DNA of 60,000 bases, taken from positions 891,501 to 951,500 of the forward strand of contig CAJNDS010000025.1 in assembly GCA_905221605.1 (NCBI GenBank), in the 5' to 3' direction. The DNA comes from Symbiodinium natans. Taxonomy: Eukaryota > Sar > Dinophyceae > Suessiales > Symbiodiniaceae. Both the position numbers and the translations under genes were made by a program. Under the pieces are notes generated by a model. That model saw only the letters and a list, made by a program, of their open reading frames with translations, was not told where the DNA came from and searched no databases. Positions 28,895-37,898 of the stretch are shown here, in pieces (position 1 is the stretch's first letter; the number at the start of each line of letters is the position of its first letter).

Positions 28895-29044
28895 ATGCCC
28901 CCAGTCGCTGAGGGCTGCTCCGTGGCGTGCTGGTCACTGACCGACCTGGGCAAGATGGCATGCCCGTGGACAGGCTGGCGTCACTCGGCTGGGAAGATGA
29001 CCAGGGCCAACGGGCATGACATCGTAGTGCATACCATGGAATAA
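28895..29044 (+). CDS. Small ORF, 49 aa
   Basis: ATG, P-P-V-A-E-G-C-S-V-A-C-W-S-L-T-D-L-G-K, then Trp- and His-containing basic sequence, TAA. A minus frame (28893-29090) is open but less balanced. Confidence 0.4.
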   Translation: MPPVAEGCSVACWSLTDLGKMACPWTGWRHSAGKMTRANGHDIVVHTME

Positions 29045-29217
29045 AGTATCCTCCCTGAACATTTTTGAAGTGCACGGTTGAAGGGTTCATAGTATCATTT
29101 TATAGTTGCCACAAGACACTCCATGGTATGCTCAGCACATTTTAGTGCGGCGAGAGCAGTGATGAAAGAATCGTCAGAACCCGGGAGTAGATGCATACTA
29201 ACTCTGTGCTTTGGCAG

Positions 29218-29373
29218 GTATCAGAGAGCAAGTTTGCTCAAACATCCTATGTCTTAAGCTTTGCTGCGGCCTTGAACTTAAAGAACACAACATCCCCTTC
29301 ATTCGATAACCTCAAATCTTTAAAATCCCAAGCCGCGGCTTGTTCAGACCAGCTTGGTTGTTATGCCATGCAG
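29218..29373 (+). CDS. Putative internal exon, 52 codons
   Basis: Acceptor actctgtgctttggcag, donor GCCATGCAG|gtttca, phase 0 both sides. Ser/Ala/Lys-rich: S-E-S-K-F-A-Q-T-S-Y-V-L-S-F-A-A-A-L-N, later S-F-D-N-L-K-S-L-K-S-Q-A. The frame is also open upstream to an ATG at 29191 and downstream to 29574. Confidence 0.5.
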
Positions 29374-29857
29374 GTTTCAGAGCACTGGTTTGAACAACCC
29401 TCAAGCCCAAAGACCCGGAAGCCCAGCGTTAGGTCGGTCTGCTCCTTCAAGCCACGTCTGGCAAAGGAGGAGGCGATGCACACCATGTCACAAGAAACAC
29501 GGCATCGGCACTCGGGTTCAGAGACTTCAGTGGTTGCGTTTTTGTGGACTTATCGGCGTGTGTTTCATGTCTAAACGTTCAAACAGCCTTCAAACATCCT
29601 TGAGCCTCTCTCGGCCCGAAACACTCTGGCCGAGGAGTGGGAAAGGGGGGTTTTGTTTGGGACGATCGAGTTCGGGCTGGCTTAGCGGCTCAGCCGCTTC
29701 GCCAGCCGGTGTAAAATGCAGCACGGGATCGTACGGCAAGCATAATACAAAATCTTTCTTGTGTTGCTACGCCGGCTAGCCCTTTAGCCTAAGCCCTTTA
29801 AGCGCTTATGACAGCGATGTCTCGAAAATTTAGGTTCCAGGGGGGGATGAGCAGCAG

Positions 29858-30181
29858 ATGGAGAAAGGTATGGTGGGGGGAGGGGGGGCTCGTAACACAA
29901 GGATCCATGCCTTGGGATATGACCAGACCTGTCATGGCATGTGGGTCCAGATGCAGCAACCGACAAGGGCGCCTGATTCCAGCCAAATGCGCAAGCAGCG
30001 CCGCAACTGCGCACCACTTTTCAGTGCTTTGGGGGGGTGGGTTGTAAGTACGTCTTGTTCCAGTGCAAGCCCTGAACGCCAAACCCTACGAAGCAGCCCG
30101 ATTGACTACATGTCCTTGCCGTTCGCCCAATCACTCTTCAGTGTGATTCTATGGAGTTGCATTGCGATGATGTGGAGTTGA
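29858..30181 (+). CDS. Unnamed 107-codon ORF, possibly spliced
   Basis: Contains Y-D-Q-T-C-H-G-M-W-V-Q-M-Q-Q-P-T-R-A-P, a basic middle (M-R-K-Q-R-R-N-C) and a hydrophobic end. A consensus gtaagt at 30044 and ttccag at 30063 lie only 20 nt apart; splicing there would change frame and link to the Ser-tract exon below. Confidence 0.4.
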   Translation: MEKGMVGGGGARNTRIHALGYDQTCHGMWVQMQQPTRAPDSSQMRKQRRNCAPLFSALGGWVVSTSCSSASPERQTLRSSPIDYMSLPFAQSLFSVILWSCIAMMWS

Positions 30182-30191
30182 CTTTCAACAG

Positions 30192-30293
30192 TATTACCCG
30201 CTTGGCCAACACCCGCCGACCACAACCACATCATCGCCATCATCATCAGCAGCAACAACAAGAGCCACAACAGTCATAGTCACAGCCAGAACC

Positions 30294-30354
<61 letters not shown>

Positions 30355-30391
30355 AAATGTCGACAAGGATGATGAGACCGACTTGCTCTGA
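30192..30391 (+). CDS. Putative exon with CAG-encoded homopolymer
   Basis: Acceptor gttgactttcaacag. A (CAG)16 tract near 30297-30345 reads as Ser, Ala or Gln. The Ser frame continues into N-N-R-N-V-D-K-D-D-E-T-D-L-L-stop, the most protein-like end; the Ala frame is also open. Confidence 0.4.
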
Positions 30392-30589
30392 CAAATTGAC
30401 TCTACCATGTTGCGCCATATAGTACTGTGAAGTTATCGATGTTTTGTGGGGTAGTATAGCAAGCTACAACTTAGATGTCGAGACCACAGAGAACGCCGTA
30501 TATATGTATATAAATATATATGTACATACTTATAGATACAAATATTTTCCAGATAGATATTTAGATAGCTAGCCAGAGAGTATATATAG

Positions 30590-30701
30590 CTTCGTATGGC
30601 AAATTACCACCTGTGTGGAGGATCAGCTCAGAGCAGCCATCACCTTGGACGCGGACTTGGAGACCAATGAGTACTTCCTTCAGGCACTCGAGTCATACGA
30701 T
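30590..30701 (+). CDS. Putative exon, acidic helix
   Basis: Acceptor gtatatatag; frame F-V-W-Q-I-T-T-C-V-E-D-Q-L-R-A-A-I-T-L-D, then A-D-L-E-T-N-E-Y-F-L-Q-A-L-E. A possible donor GAT|gtgttg closes it; otherwise it runs 18 codons further to TAA through a hydrophobic tail. Confidence 0.55.
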
Positions 30702-30911
30702 GTGTTGCTGTGTATTCTGCTTTCCTTTCGCTGTAAAATTCTTGTTGGCTAAGAGAAATAGATCCTCCTCGGTTGGACGTAAGCCTTTGTTCCATGTGAT
30801 GGTTTATTGAAGTGGGTCACGCTCAAGCCTGTAGTATACAGGAATGTTGGAAGTCCTGTAGTATTCTGTTGAGAAGTACCCTGGACTACTGTAAACTACT
30901 ACAGGCATCAG

Positions 30912-31019
30912 CTTCCCGCCTCGTGCCTCGGAGGCAGAGCAAGCCTCCGATGTTCAAACGGCCAACTCCATCATCACCTCCTACGGGACAAGTGCCATGT
31001 GCCCGGCCTTGGAATTTGG
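30912..31019 (+). CDS. Putative internal exon, 35 codons
   Basis: Acceptor caggcatcag, donor TTTGG|gtacct. Frame P-R-A-S-E-A-E-Q-A-S-D-V-Q-T-A-N-S-I-I, then T-S-Y-G-T-S-A-M-C-P. The phase does not match the previous exon's preferred frame. Confidence 0.45.
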
Positions 31020-31217
31020 GTACCTACAAAACAAGCAGAGTGTTGTAGGGCTTACAGTTCGGAATTTTGGGGTGTGTTTTCTTCTGCGGTTCGCTTGCAG
31101 TCATGCAGGGTCTTCTTACTGGCATGTTTTGGTTTATGGATGTTTATGGTATAGGGTTTAGGGTTTAGGGTTTGGGGTTTGGGGTGTAGAGCTTAGGGTT
31201 TAGGATTTAGGGCGCAG

Positions 31218-31363
31218 CTCTTCATTTCAACATGCTAAGCCCAATCCTCGGCGACCCAGAGCGTGCCCTCAACAGTTTGGCCAACTCCTTAACAAGAGCT
31301 TTTTTTGGACTGCGGGCTTGCAAAGACTCTGAGCACAGAAGCCTGGGCTTTTGTCAGACATGA
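31218..31363 (+). CDS. Putative terminal exon, about 47 aa
   Basis: Acceptor tttagggcgcag. Frame H-F-N-M-L-S-P-I-L-G-D-P-E-R-A-L-N-S-L-A, then N-S-L-T-R-A-F-F-G-L-R-A-C-K and TGA. TTTAGGG repeats immediately precede the acceptor. Confidence 0.5.
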
Positions 31364-31535
31364 CATGTGTCCTGTTTACTTTGTCAGCCACAGAAGTAAG
31401 CGTCAGCTGTAGCTTTACATGAACGGAGAGGCCCCCCGGAACCCCCAACAGATCAAAGCAGCCGAAAGCACTGAACCCCAAAAGATGCTGTGGGCAGACC
31501 ATCACTAGGCAAACCACTACTACTTCTGCGCATTG

Positions 31536-31550
31536 CTGCTACTACTACTG

Positions 31551-31630
<80 letters not shown>

Positions 31631-31775
31631 GCTACTGCTACTGCTACTGCTACTGCTACTGCTACTGCTACTGCTACTGCTACTACTACTCCTACTCCTA
31701 CTTCTACTTCTACTACTCCTACTCCTACTACTACTACTTCTACTACTACTACTACTACTGCTACTACTACTACTG

Positions 31776-31848
<73 letters not shown>

Positions 31849-31870
31849 CACTACTACTACTACTACTACT
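31536..31870. repeat. TAC/CTA trinucleotide expansion, ~335 bp
   Basis: (TAC)n with a block of alternating TGC TAC near 31630-31680 and CCT interruptions. All plus frames are open for this reason. Confidence 0.95.
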
Positions 31871-32096
31871 CGTTTTACCCTCGCGAGTTCTAGCACAATA
31901 CTACATCGTTACTACAGGAGAGATATGACAGTGTGCCAAGGACCGCGCTGGCAAACAACTTCGGCGCGGGCCTGTCGGCGTCTGCAGGTGCGCGCTGACG
32001 GTGACGATGGTTTGGGCTATCAAGGTTCAAGATTTATGCTTCAGGGTCCTCATAACCTCTTAATAGCCGTGTATATGTCCCAGACGGCAGAATCGC

Positions 32097-32306
32097 ATGC
32101 TGCGTTGTGAACAACTGGAGTCGAGTGTGGACAGGATTTGGGCAAGGTATGGGTTTAGGGGCTTAGCAAGAGTTGGGCAATGTTGGGCAACATGCCTTCA
32201 GACCGAAGGGAAAGGTGGTGTGGTGAGTTTCATCCCAGAGCCTCCCAAGCCTTCTTCAAGTGGCCCTTCTCGCCGAGTCCAACAAAAGAAAGCCGAATGT
32301 ATATAA
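32097..32306 (+). CDS. Unnamed 69-aa ORF crossing a TTTAGGG donor-like site
   Basis: ATG, L-R-C-E-Q-L-E-S-S-V-D-R-I-W-A-R; C-terminal half Pro/Ser-rich, then V-Q-Q-K-K-A-E-C-I-stop. A donor-like AAG|gtatgggtttaggg at 32147 and acceptor tgccttcag at 32201 could remove 55 nt, but the unspliced frame is intact. Confidence 0.45.
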   Translation: MLRCEQLESSVDRIWARYGFRGLARVGQCWATCLQTEGKGGVVSFIPEPPKPSSSGPSRRVQQKKAECI

Positions 32307-32346
32307 CCCTCAACCCTTAACCCTTAAACCCTAAACCCTAAGCCCA

Positions 32347-32436
32347 ATGTCGATGTCAAGGCACGCCGAAAGTGGCCGGAACCGGCTCTGCTGGTGTTGC
32401 TGCTCCGGCCTCAGCACCGAGGAACTGGCAAGTTGA
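32347..32436 (+). CDS. GC-rich exonic island, frame uncertain
   Basis: Just after a CCCTAAA tract. An ATG frame gives M-S-M-S-R-H-A-E-S-G-R-N-R-L-C and a Cys run; another gives G-T-G-S-A-G-V-A-A-P-A-S-A-P-R-N-W. All three frames are open. Confidence 0.35.
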   Translation: MSMSRHAESGRNRLCWCCCSGLSTEELAS

Positions 32437-32754
32437 TCACTAGAATGTACAGTTTAGAGCAATAATCTGCAATATATGATACCTAATATACAATATATAA
32501 TGCCTAATATATAATATATTTTATAAGACAGAATGAATAGTGTAGTATATTGTATAAGACAATGAATCCGAAATATAACATAATATAACATATTATATTA
32601 TCGTATATAATATATTATAAATATCAAACTATAAATAGCATGGGAAGTTTAGCACTATGTTGCTTAGTAGAGTCCACCGGTTGATTGAGCTAGGATCCCC
32701 GGGAGCAGGTTTGCCAGTGTATCATGAAGACCCTGCTTGAGAGTATAGGGGCCC

Positions 32755-32860
32755 AAAAACCCACATAAACACAGGGATCCTACAAACAGGTTTTTCGAAA
32801 TCCCCCTGAAAGGGGCCCTTACACCCCAATAGCAGGATCCTTGTGTTTATGCGGCTTTTT
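32755..32860. mobile_element. Foldback element, third type
   Basis: aaaacccacataaacacagg-gatcctac and its inverse agcaggatcc-ttgtgtttatgcggctttt surround a loop with gaaaggggccc. Single copy seen. Confidence 0.6.
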
Positions 32861-33011
32861 TAGAGTAGCAAGCTTCGGCTTGCGTCAGGGCTTAAGTATT
32901 CCAAGACACTTTCGCACTCCTTCTCTAAGTAGACAGAAACTCACGATCTACATACAGTAAACCCCCCTAAACCCTAAACCCTAAACCCTAAACCCTATAC
33001 GCCCTCAACAG

Positions 33012-33237
33012 CGATGTACTTCTGGTAGCGTTTTTCGCCAGCACATCAGGAGTCCTCTTCCAGTTCCAGTGGCGACGCCGTCCGCAGCAGAGAAAGCGCC
33101 ACACGAATCCTGCAGTCCAAAACCAAGGAGACCGTGGAATAGACGAATATACTAGAGAATTCCGAGGAGGCGACAGTGTAGTAAAAGACCATCCTTGGGG
33201 ACGAAATGAGCCCTAAAAGGGCTTGTGGTTCATACAC
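33012..33237. CDS. Exonic island, strand uncertain
   Basis: Plus: acceptor gccctcaacag after CCCTAAA, frame open for 65 codons. Minus: a frame ending G-E-K-R-Y-Q-K-Y-I-A-V-E-G at a gtatagggtttaggg donor. The two readings exclude each other. Confidence 0.3.
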
Positions 33238-33479
33238 ATTACATAAGAGCTACAGTAGTATAGGGTATGCGACCCCAATTTTCAGGTAATTTTCAGGTTC
33301 ATTTGGTCCCTAAGGATGGATGAGGTTATTTTTCTTCAGAGCCCGAACTGCACAGCGTTGCCGGATGATTAAAGTGCGCGCTATGATAAATAAAGCCCGT
33401 GCTTCCCTTGTAGCAAGCATTCTAGCATCTTGTTTGTTTTTAGGGCTTAGGGCTTAGGGTTTAGGGTTTCGGGGTTCAG

Positions 33480-33600
33480 CATCCTACTCCACCAGGAATG
33501 AGCTGCCGTACAGCATGCTTGGGGGCCGAAATCCCACAGCTCCCATAGAGACACCTGAGTCGTGGGTCCGAAGACTACCCACAGACTTTGTGACTTCAGA
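33480..33600 (+). CDS. Two-exon gene, exon 1 of pair (39 codons)
   Basis: Acceptor tttcggggttcag, donor TTCAGA|gtttaggg, where the donor GT is the first GT of a TTTAGGG tract. Frame N-E-L-P-Y-S-M-L-G-G-R-N-P-T-A-P-I-E, then P-E-S-W-V-R-R-L-P-T-D-F-V. Joins the next exon in phase 2. Confidence 0.6.
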
Positions 33601-33679
33601 GTTTAGGGTTTGGGGTTTGGGGATGTTTAGGGTTAAGGGGAACCCGGACACCATGAACCCTTAAACCCCCTGTACGTAG
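33601..33679 (+). other. Putative 79-nt intron built largely of telomere-like repeats
   Basis: Starts gtttagggtttggggtttg, ends aacccttaaacccc-ctgtacgtag. The two ends are inverted telomeric sequence. Confidence 0.55.
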
Positions 33680-33749
33680 GCCCTGGAACTTCAGAAACTT
33701 AGCGGAGGACTTCTGCAAACCAGCTCAGATGGCTGGCAAGCCTAGCTAG
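33680..33749 (+). CDS. Two-exon gene, terminal exon
   Basis: Acceptor ccccctgtacgtag. In the phase set by the previous exon it reads P-W-N-F-R-N-L-A-E-D-F-C-K-P-A-Q-M-A-G-K, then P-S-stop. A frame without splicing (A-L-E-L-Q-K-L-S-G-G) is open too but out of phase. Confidence 0.6.
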
Positions 33750-34107
33750 TTGGTGTTGGGTTGCGACGGATCGCCAGTGAATGGGTTTGGGGTTGAAGGT
33801 TATTTCATGGTTTTAGGGATTTTAGGGTTTATGGATTTAGGGTGGGGTTTTGGAAACAAGGGGTGCAGGAGTTCATACCCTATGTCATTTTGTTCAGGGG
33901 GTTGTTTGAACCCTGAACCCAAAAGGCTTAAACCCCAAGACCCTAATACCCCAAACCAGAAATAATTCCCTAAACACCAAGAAACCCAAACTCTAATCAC
34001 CCAAAAGTGCCCTGCAATGTGGTCTCAGCGTCAGCTAGGGGCGGGTGGCAAACAAACGCCCCAATACCCCAAGACTCAAACCCTAAACCCTAAAGAATAA
34101 GCCCTAG
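33750..34107. other. Intergenic or intronic stretch with decayed telomere repeats
   Basis: TTTAGGG-like motifs to 33900, then CCCTAAA-like motifs with many changes (aaccccaagaccctaatacc). No convincing exon. Confidence 0.6.
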
Positions 34108-34225
34108 ACATAGACACCGAAATCGACCAGGAGCTCTCGAAGACCCGGTACTACTTCGCTCCCAAGCTGGCCATCAACATCGACCCCTACCAGTGCCTCT
34201 TTTGGGAGACCGAGATAGAGCATGC
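34108..34225 (+). CDS. Putative internal exon with CCCTAG acceptor
   Basis: Acceptor gaataagccctag. Frame I-D-T-E-I-D-Q-E-L-S-K-T-R-Y-Y-F-A-P-K, then I-N-I-D-P-Y-Q-C-L-F-W-E-T-E. Among the most protein-like islands here. The donor is unclear; a GC donor after GAGCAT is possible. Confidence 0.55.
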
Positions 34226-34408
34226 TACTCCCCTCACCCCTGATATAAAACCCCTGCTACCCCCTGATATTAGGGGGCGGTTACGGTTTATACTGGCTAG
34301 AGGGAGGAGATTACTCTATTCTACAAGACTCTTAGCATACTGTAACAGTGTACTAGAGTCTAGTTTAGCATACTCCAGTAAGGCATACTCTGTACAGTGT
34401 ACTCTAGT

Positions 34409-34678
34409 ATGATAGGCATACTGTTGTTTAGCCCGCTTGCGTGTCGAACGCCGCCAGGCCAGAGTTCAGAAGACTCAAGCCGTAACAAAGATATACCTGA
34501 TGGGAGTGCTCGACATGTGAACTGGTGTCGTAGGACCCGCAAGTCTGAACCCCTGCCTACTTGTCAAGTCAGCCCTGCACAGCTGCTGTGGCCCTTGGCC
34601 ATCAGCCTGTTCTTGGTCATCCGACAGACAATGGTCAATAGCCTGATTGTGGTATGTAGTACTGTTAACCTGCTTTAA
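34409..34678 (+). CDS. Membrane protein candidate, 89 aa
   Basis: ATG; hydrophilic middle (Q-S-S-E-D-S-S-R-N-K-D-I-P-D-G-S), then W-P-L-A-I-S-L-F-L-V-I as a likely membrane segment and V-N-S-L-I-V-V-C-S-T-V-N-L-L-stop. Internal AG/GT sites mean it could be spliced. Confidence 0.45.
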   Translation: MIGILLFSPLACRTPPGQSSEDSSRNKDIPDGSARHVNWCRRTRKSEPLPTCQVSPAQLLWPLAISLFLVIRQTMVNSLIVVCSTVNLL

Positions 34679-35060
34679 ACTCCCCCCCCCCCCCCGTAAT
34701 TAAAGAATTCGGATCCCGGAACTCAATTATAAACCCCCCCCCTTCAATAACAAGAAATCCCGGCCCAGGGCCCCTTTTTTTTTGGGGGGGGGGGGGGGGT
34801 TCCATAGAGAATTTCCCTTCTGAAGCGATTGCCCGGGCCTTGAACTAGAGCCTGGAGCCCTGTAAACAACCCCGAAGCAGCAGAGATTCCGCTTGCAGCA
34901 GAGAGCCTTTTCCAAAAAGGGGGAGATCACTTCGCCCTTTTGCAGCCCTGCCCCCCCCCCCCCCCAATAGGCGGGGCGGCCGGAAACAAAATCAATTGAG
35001 ACGGGGTTATTAAAACGAGGTCAACATTAGCAGGGCTGCGGTATCCATACCACAAAAAAC

Positions 35061-35408
35061 GTGACGCTCGAGTATCTCGTTCTAGGCATCCGCAAAAAAC
35101 ATCCTCACCATGACCGCCATGACAGTAACGCTCTTGGGGGCTTTGTACTCAACCGGTCGCCCATGATCTTTCCCCCTTGCATATCCTTGCGATGCATGTG
35201 CCACTGTGATCCCCATTCTGATTGCCCGCCTTCCGTAACTACAGATGGCACTGGGGTGCCGCCAGCCGGCCAATGGGTACAAGTTCTAGATCTCCAAAGT
35301 GCCAAGCATCAGAAAGATGACAACTTACCCAGACATCCTAGACCTCCCCAACCACTGGAAACAACATTGAGCAGTCGATGTCTACCCACAATCCTAAACG
35401 CCCCCTAG
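35061..35408 (+). CDS. Uncertain 115-codon frame
   Basis: Starts at GTG; His/Cys-rich middle and Pro-rich end. Parts in other frames (ATG at 35110 and 35245) also look coding. Strand plausible, exon limits unknown. Confidence 0.3.
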   Translation: MTLEYLVLGIRKKHPHHDRHDSNALGGFVLNRSPMIFPPCISLRCMCHCDPHSDCPPSVTTDGTGVPPAGQWVQVLDLQSAKHQKDDNLPRHPRPPQPLETTLSSRCLPTILNAP

Positions 35409-35609
35409 ACTAAAGCAGTAGAATCCCGCAAGTGCCTCAAAAACCTTTGCTCCCTAAACCCTGACACCCTAAGCCCTAATTCAACTCCCCAAAAAGTCCC
35501 CAGAAGTGTGAGGTTACATTAGGCTAAGCCGACCCTAAACCCTAAACCCCTAAACCCTAAACCCTAAACCCTAAACCCCCCAAAAATCCCCGGACGTCTC
35601 AGGTTGCAG

Positions 35610-35709
35610 GCATCCCCCGAGTTCGGGCTGAGCTGGTCAGAAATTGCATACTTGCTCTGCTCTTTGGCCCTGGGTCAGAGGTCTTCCTACACAAACAGGG
35701 GCTTAGAGG
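35610..35709 (+). CDS. Recurrent exon, copy 1 (32 codons)
   Basis: Acceptor gtctcaggttgcag, donor AGAGG|gtttaggg. Frame I-P-R-V-R-A-E-L-V-R-N-C-I-L-A-L-L-F-G-P, then G-S-E-V-F-L-H-K-Q. Related exons start at 36960 and 37252. Confidence 0.5.
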
Positions 35710-35776
35710 GTTTAGGGTTTAGGGTTTAGGGTTTAGGGTTTAGGGTTTAGGGTTTAGGGTTTAGGGTTTAGGGTGT
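35706..35776 (+). repeat. TTTAGGG array
   Basis: Nine perfect TTTAGGG units that start at the donor of the preceding exon. Confidence 0.95.
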
Positions 35777-35810
35777 AGCAGTGGTCAGCTGTACGCAGTT
35801 GTGTGCAGAC

Positions 35811-35977
35811 ATGCCCACCCCAAGGCCACCCAAACACTACTCAAAACGAGCCAAAAAAGAGCCAGCCAAATCCAAGCCAGCCCACATCCAAACACTTCTG
35901 CACTCAACGCTGTGCTTCGGACTAACATGTAGCACGCTGCCTTATGTCATGGAGCCTGATGCCTTGCTTTTTGCAAG
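35811..35977 (+). CDS. Putative first exon, basic N-terminus
   Basis: ATG (a cag acceptor lies 2 bp upstream). P-T-P-R-P-P-K-H-Y-S-K-R-A-K-K-E-P-A-K, then T-L-L-H-S-T-L-C-F-G-L-T-C and D-A-L-L-F-A; donor GCAAG|gtgacg. 55 codons plus 2 nt. Confidence 0.5.
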
Positions 35978-35999
35978 GTGACGTCTGAGAAGATGCCTT

Positions 36000-36350
36000 G
36001 GAAAAGATGTTAGATGTCGAGCTTTCGAGAGAGAGAGAAAATTTGGTTTTGCATTGGGCGGGCTTTCTCATTGTTCCATGCTGGATGTCGGGGTGTCAAG
36101 GCTGCATGGCGAAAGATTTGTTGCCATAAAGACGCCTTGCGAAAGTCATGTCTAGAAGCTTGCGAGACCCAAATCAGCGTTTGCGTTAGGGGGTGTCTTC
36201 GGCCGGAGGGCCTTCTCATTGTTTCTATTCTCGACGCCGGGGTGTCACGGTGTTGATATGAACAGGCCTTGTGAGAGTCATGTCTAGAAGCCTACCGGGG
36301 GGTATCTTCGGCCGGAGGGCCTTCTCATTGTTTTTTCTTCTCTATGCAAG
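36000..36350 (+). repeat. Tandem repeat, three diverged units of ~110-150 bp
   Basis: cttcggccggagggccttct-cattgtt at 36198 and 36308 and ctttctcattgtt at 36063, with gaaagtcatgtctagaagc between. No gene called. Confidence 0.75.
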
Positions 36351-36378
36351 GGTCCAGCACCTTCTGCAAGGAAAAGGG

Positions 36379-36419
36379 CGGGGGGGGTGGGGGGGGGGTG
36401 GGGGGGGGGGGGGGGGGGT

Positions 36420-36460
<41 letters not shown>

Positions 36461-36536
36461 GTGTGGGGGGGGGGGGGGGGGGAGGGTGGGAAGGGGTGGG
36501 GGGGTGGAGGGGGGGGGGGGGGGGTGGGGAGGCGGG
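36379..36536 (+). repeat. 158-bp G-tract
   Basis: Almost pure G with isolated T, A and C. Extreme G-quadruplex potential; also a likely assembly-error hotspot. Confidence 0.9.
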
Positions 36537-36583
36537 GCAGGGGCCTCTCAAGACCCTCCTTAATTTTTTGACCACTGGCCCAG

Positions 36584-36698
36584 GCTGAGCCCGTTAAAGG
36601 GCCCCTGGTCCAGCGAATCAGGACAGCCTCCAGAGGGTCCAGGGAGGCCTCCAGGGGGGCCCCAGGCCAGGGTTGCGCGGGCCTCCGAGAGCAGGAAG
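36584..36698 (+). CDS. Putative internal exon, 38 codons
   Basis: Acceptor ccactggcccag, donor GGAAG|gtcgggtttaggg. Reads A-E-P-V-K-G-P-L-V-Q-R-I-R-T-A-S-R-G-S-R, then an Arg/Gly/Ala-rich part. The minus strand is open as well. Confidence 0.45.
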
Positions 36699-36825
36699 GT
36701 CGGGTTTAGGGTTATAATATATAATATATATATATATATATATACAGTCACTGAGCTAGGCGACTGTAGCCTGGCGACCCCTCAGGGGTGCGGTTGGCAG
36801 GCTCTGCAGCTCAGCAGAGCCTGCC

Positions 36826-36884
36826 ATGGTCTCGCTGAGCGCTCGACGGCGCCTCACCTCTAGAATGAGAGGGGTGGTGGGCGG
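36826..36884 (+). CDS. Putative first exon, donor GTTTAGGG
   Basis: ATG in strong context (gccATGG), V-S-L-S-A-R-R-R-L-T-S-R-M-R-G-V-V-G, donor GGCGG|gtttaggg. The Arg-rich, acid-free N-terminus could be an organelle targeting peptide. Confidence 0.5.
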
Positions 36885-36958
36885 GTTTAGGGTTTAGGGT
36901 TTAGGGTTTAGGGTTTAGGGTTTAGGGTTTAGGGTTTAGGGTTTAGGGTTCGGGTTTA
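36885..36958 (+). repeat. TTTAGGG array filling a putative 75-nt intron
   Basis: Ten TTTAGGG units start at the donor of the previous exon, and gggttcgggtttag forms the acceptor of the next. Confidence 0.9.
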
Positions 36959-36959
36959 G

Positions 36960-37023
36960 CCTACTTGCTCTGCCCCCTGGCCCTGGTTCAACTTCACTTC
37001 CTGCACAACAATGGGCTTCTTGG
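36960..37023 (+). CDS. Recurrent exon, copy 2
   Basis: Acceptor gttcgggtttag, donor CTTGG|gttttaggg. In the frame of copy 1 it reads L-L-A-L-P-P-G-P-G-S-T-S-L-P-A-Q-Q-W, keeping L-A-L-x-x-G-P-G-S. Another frame starts Y-L-L-C-P-L-A-L. Confidence 0.4.
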
Positions 37024-37139
37024 GTTTTAGGGTTTGGGGTTTAGGGCTCATAGAGTTTTGGGTTTAGGGTTCAGGGTCTAGGGTGCAGGGTTTAGGGTGT
37101 TAGGGTTTCGTGCTTAGAGGGTTTTTGGGGTTTAGGGGC

Positions 37140-37210
37140 TGTCACGGTCTCGTCCGCTTCTAGGGGTTTTGGGCTGTCACGGTCTCGTCTGCTCCCAGAG
37201 GCTTTGGGTG
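37140..37210 (+). repeat. Short direct duplication ggctgtcacggtctcgtc
   Basis: Two copies about 38 bp apart, between TTTAGGG tracts. Confidence 0.8.
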
Positions 37211-37251
37211 GTTTAGGGTTTAGGGTTTGGGGTTTAGGGTTTAGGGCTTAG

Positions 37252-37356
37252 GGTTACAAATTACTTGCTCTGTAGCTTGCACTTGGCTCCAAGGGCCACG
37301 AGTGGCTTTTGGGTGATTTTTGTTGTTGCCATCCCTGCCAAGCCGACACTTTATGG
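37252..37356 (+). CDS. Recurrent exon, copy 3 (diverged)
   Basis: Acceptor tttagggcttag, donor TATGG|gtttagg, the same GG|GTTTAG ending as the other copies. Frame N-Y-L-L-C-S-L-H-L-A-P-R-A-T-S-G-F-W, then V-I-F-V-V-A-I-P-A-K-P. The frame homologous to copy 1 carries a TAG. Confidence 0.4.
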
Positions 37357-37652
37357 GTTTAGGGGTTTTAAGGTTTCGGGTTTAGGGAACTATTCCTAGG
37401 GTAGAGGGTTTAGGGTTTCGGGAACTCTTCCTACAGAAAATAGGGCATCTAGGGTTTAAAGTTCAGGGCTTTTCCGTAGGGTCTACAGGGTGTCAAACTT
37501 CTAAGGAGCATCGTATATCGTGGTAAACGATGCCTCCTTGCTAAGACTCTGAGGGTAGTGTCATGGGCCGGCCCTTGGGTTGTAGAGGGTATATAAGGTG
37601 TATACAAGGGGTACCCCTTTAAGGGCCCATACCAAAGGATCATGCAGCTGCC

Positions 37653-37799
37653 CTAAGAAGAAGGACCTTGCTGCCCCCCAAACCAAAAACCCAGTATCAA
37701 TGAACAACTATGACTAGCATCTGCTCCTAGGAGCAAGGGCTGGGAAGGGCTTGGGGAGGCTACAAATATTCGAGCGTGAGCGTGACAGCCACGCATTTT
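37653..37799 (-). CDS. Two-exon minus gene, terminal exon (48 aa)
   Basis: Acceptor attcatgtagcag. In phase 0 from the previous exon it reads G-C-H-A-H-A-R-I-F-V-A-S-P-S-P-S-Q-P-L-L, then a Gly- and aromatic-rich end, L-I-L-G-F-W-F-G-G-Q-Q, TAG. A second frame is also open. Confidence 0.5.
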   Translation of the reverse strand, partial: KMRGCHAHARIFVASPSPSQPLLLGADASHSCSLILGFWFGGQQGPSS

Positions 37800-37898
37800 C
37801 TGCTACATGAATTACTTGTTCATTTACAAGATAATCTTTCCAAAAGTTGAATAGAGGACACGGTGGTGAGATATGGTTGAAGCCATTGTAAAATATAC

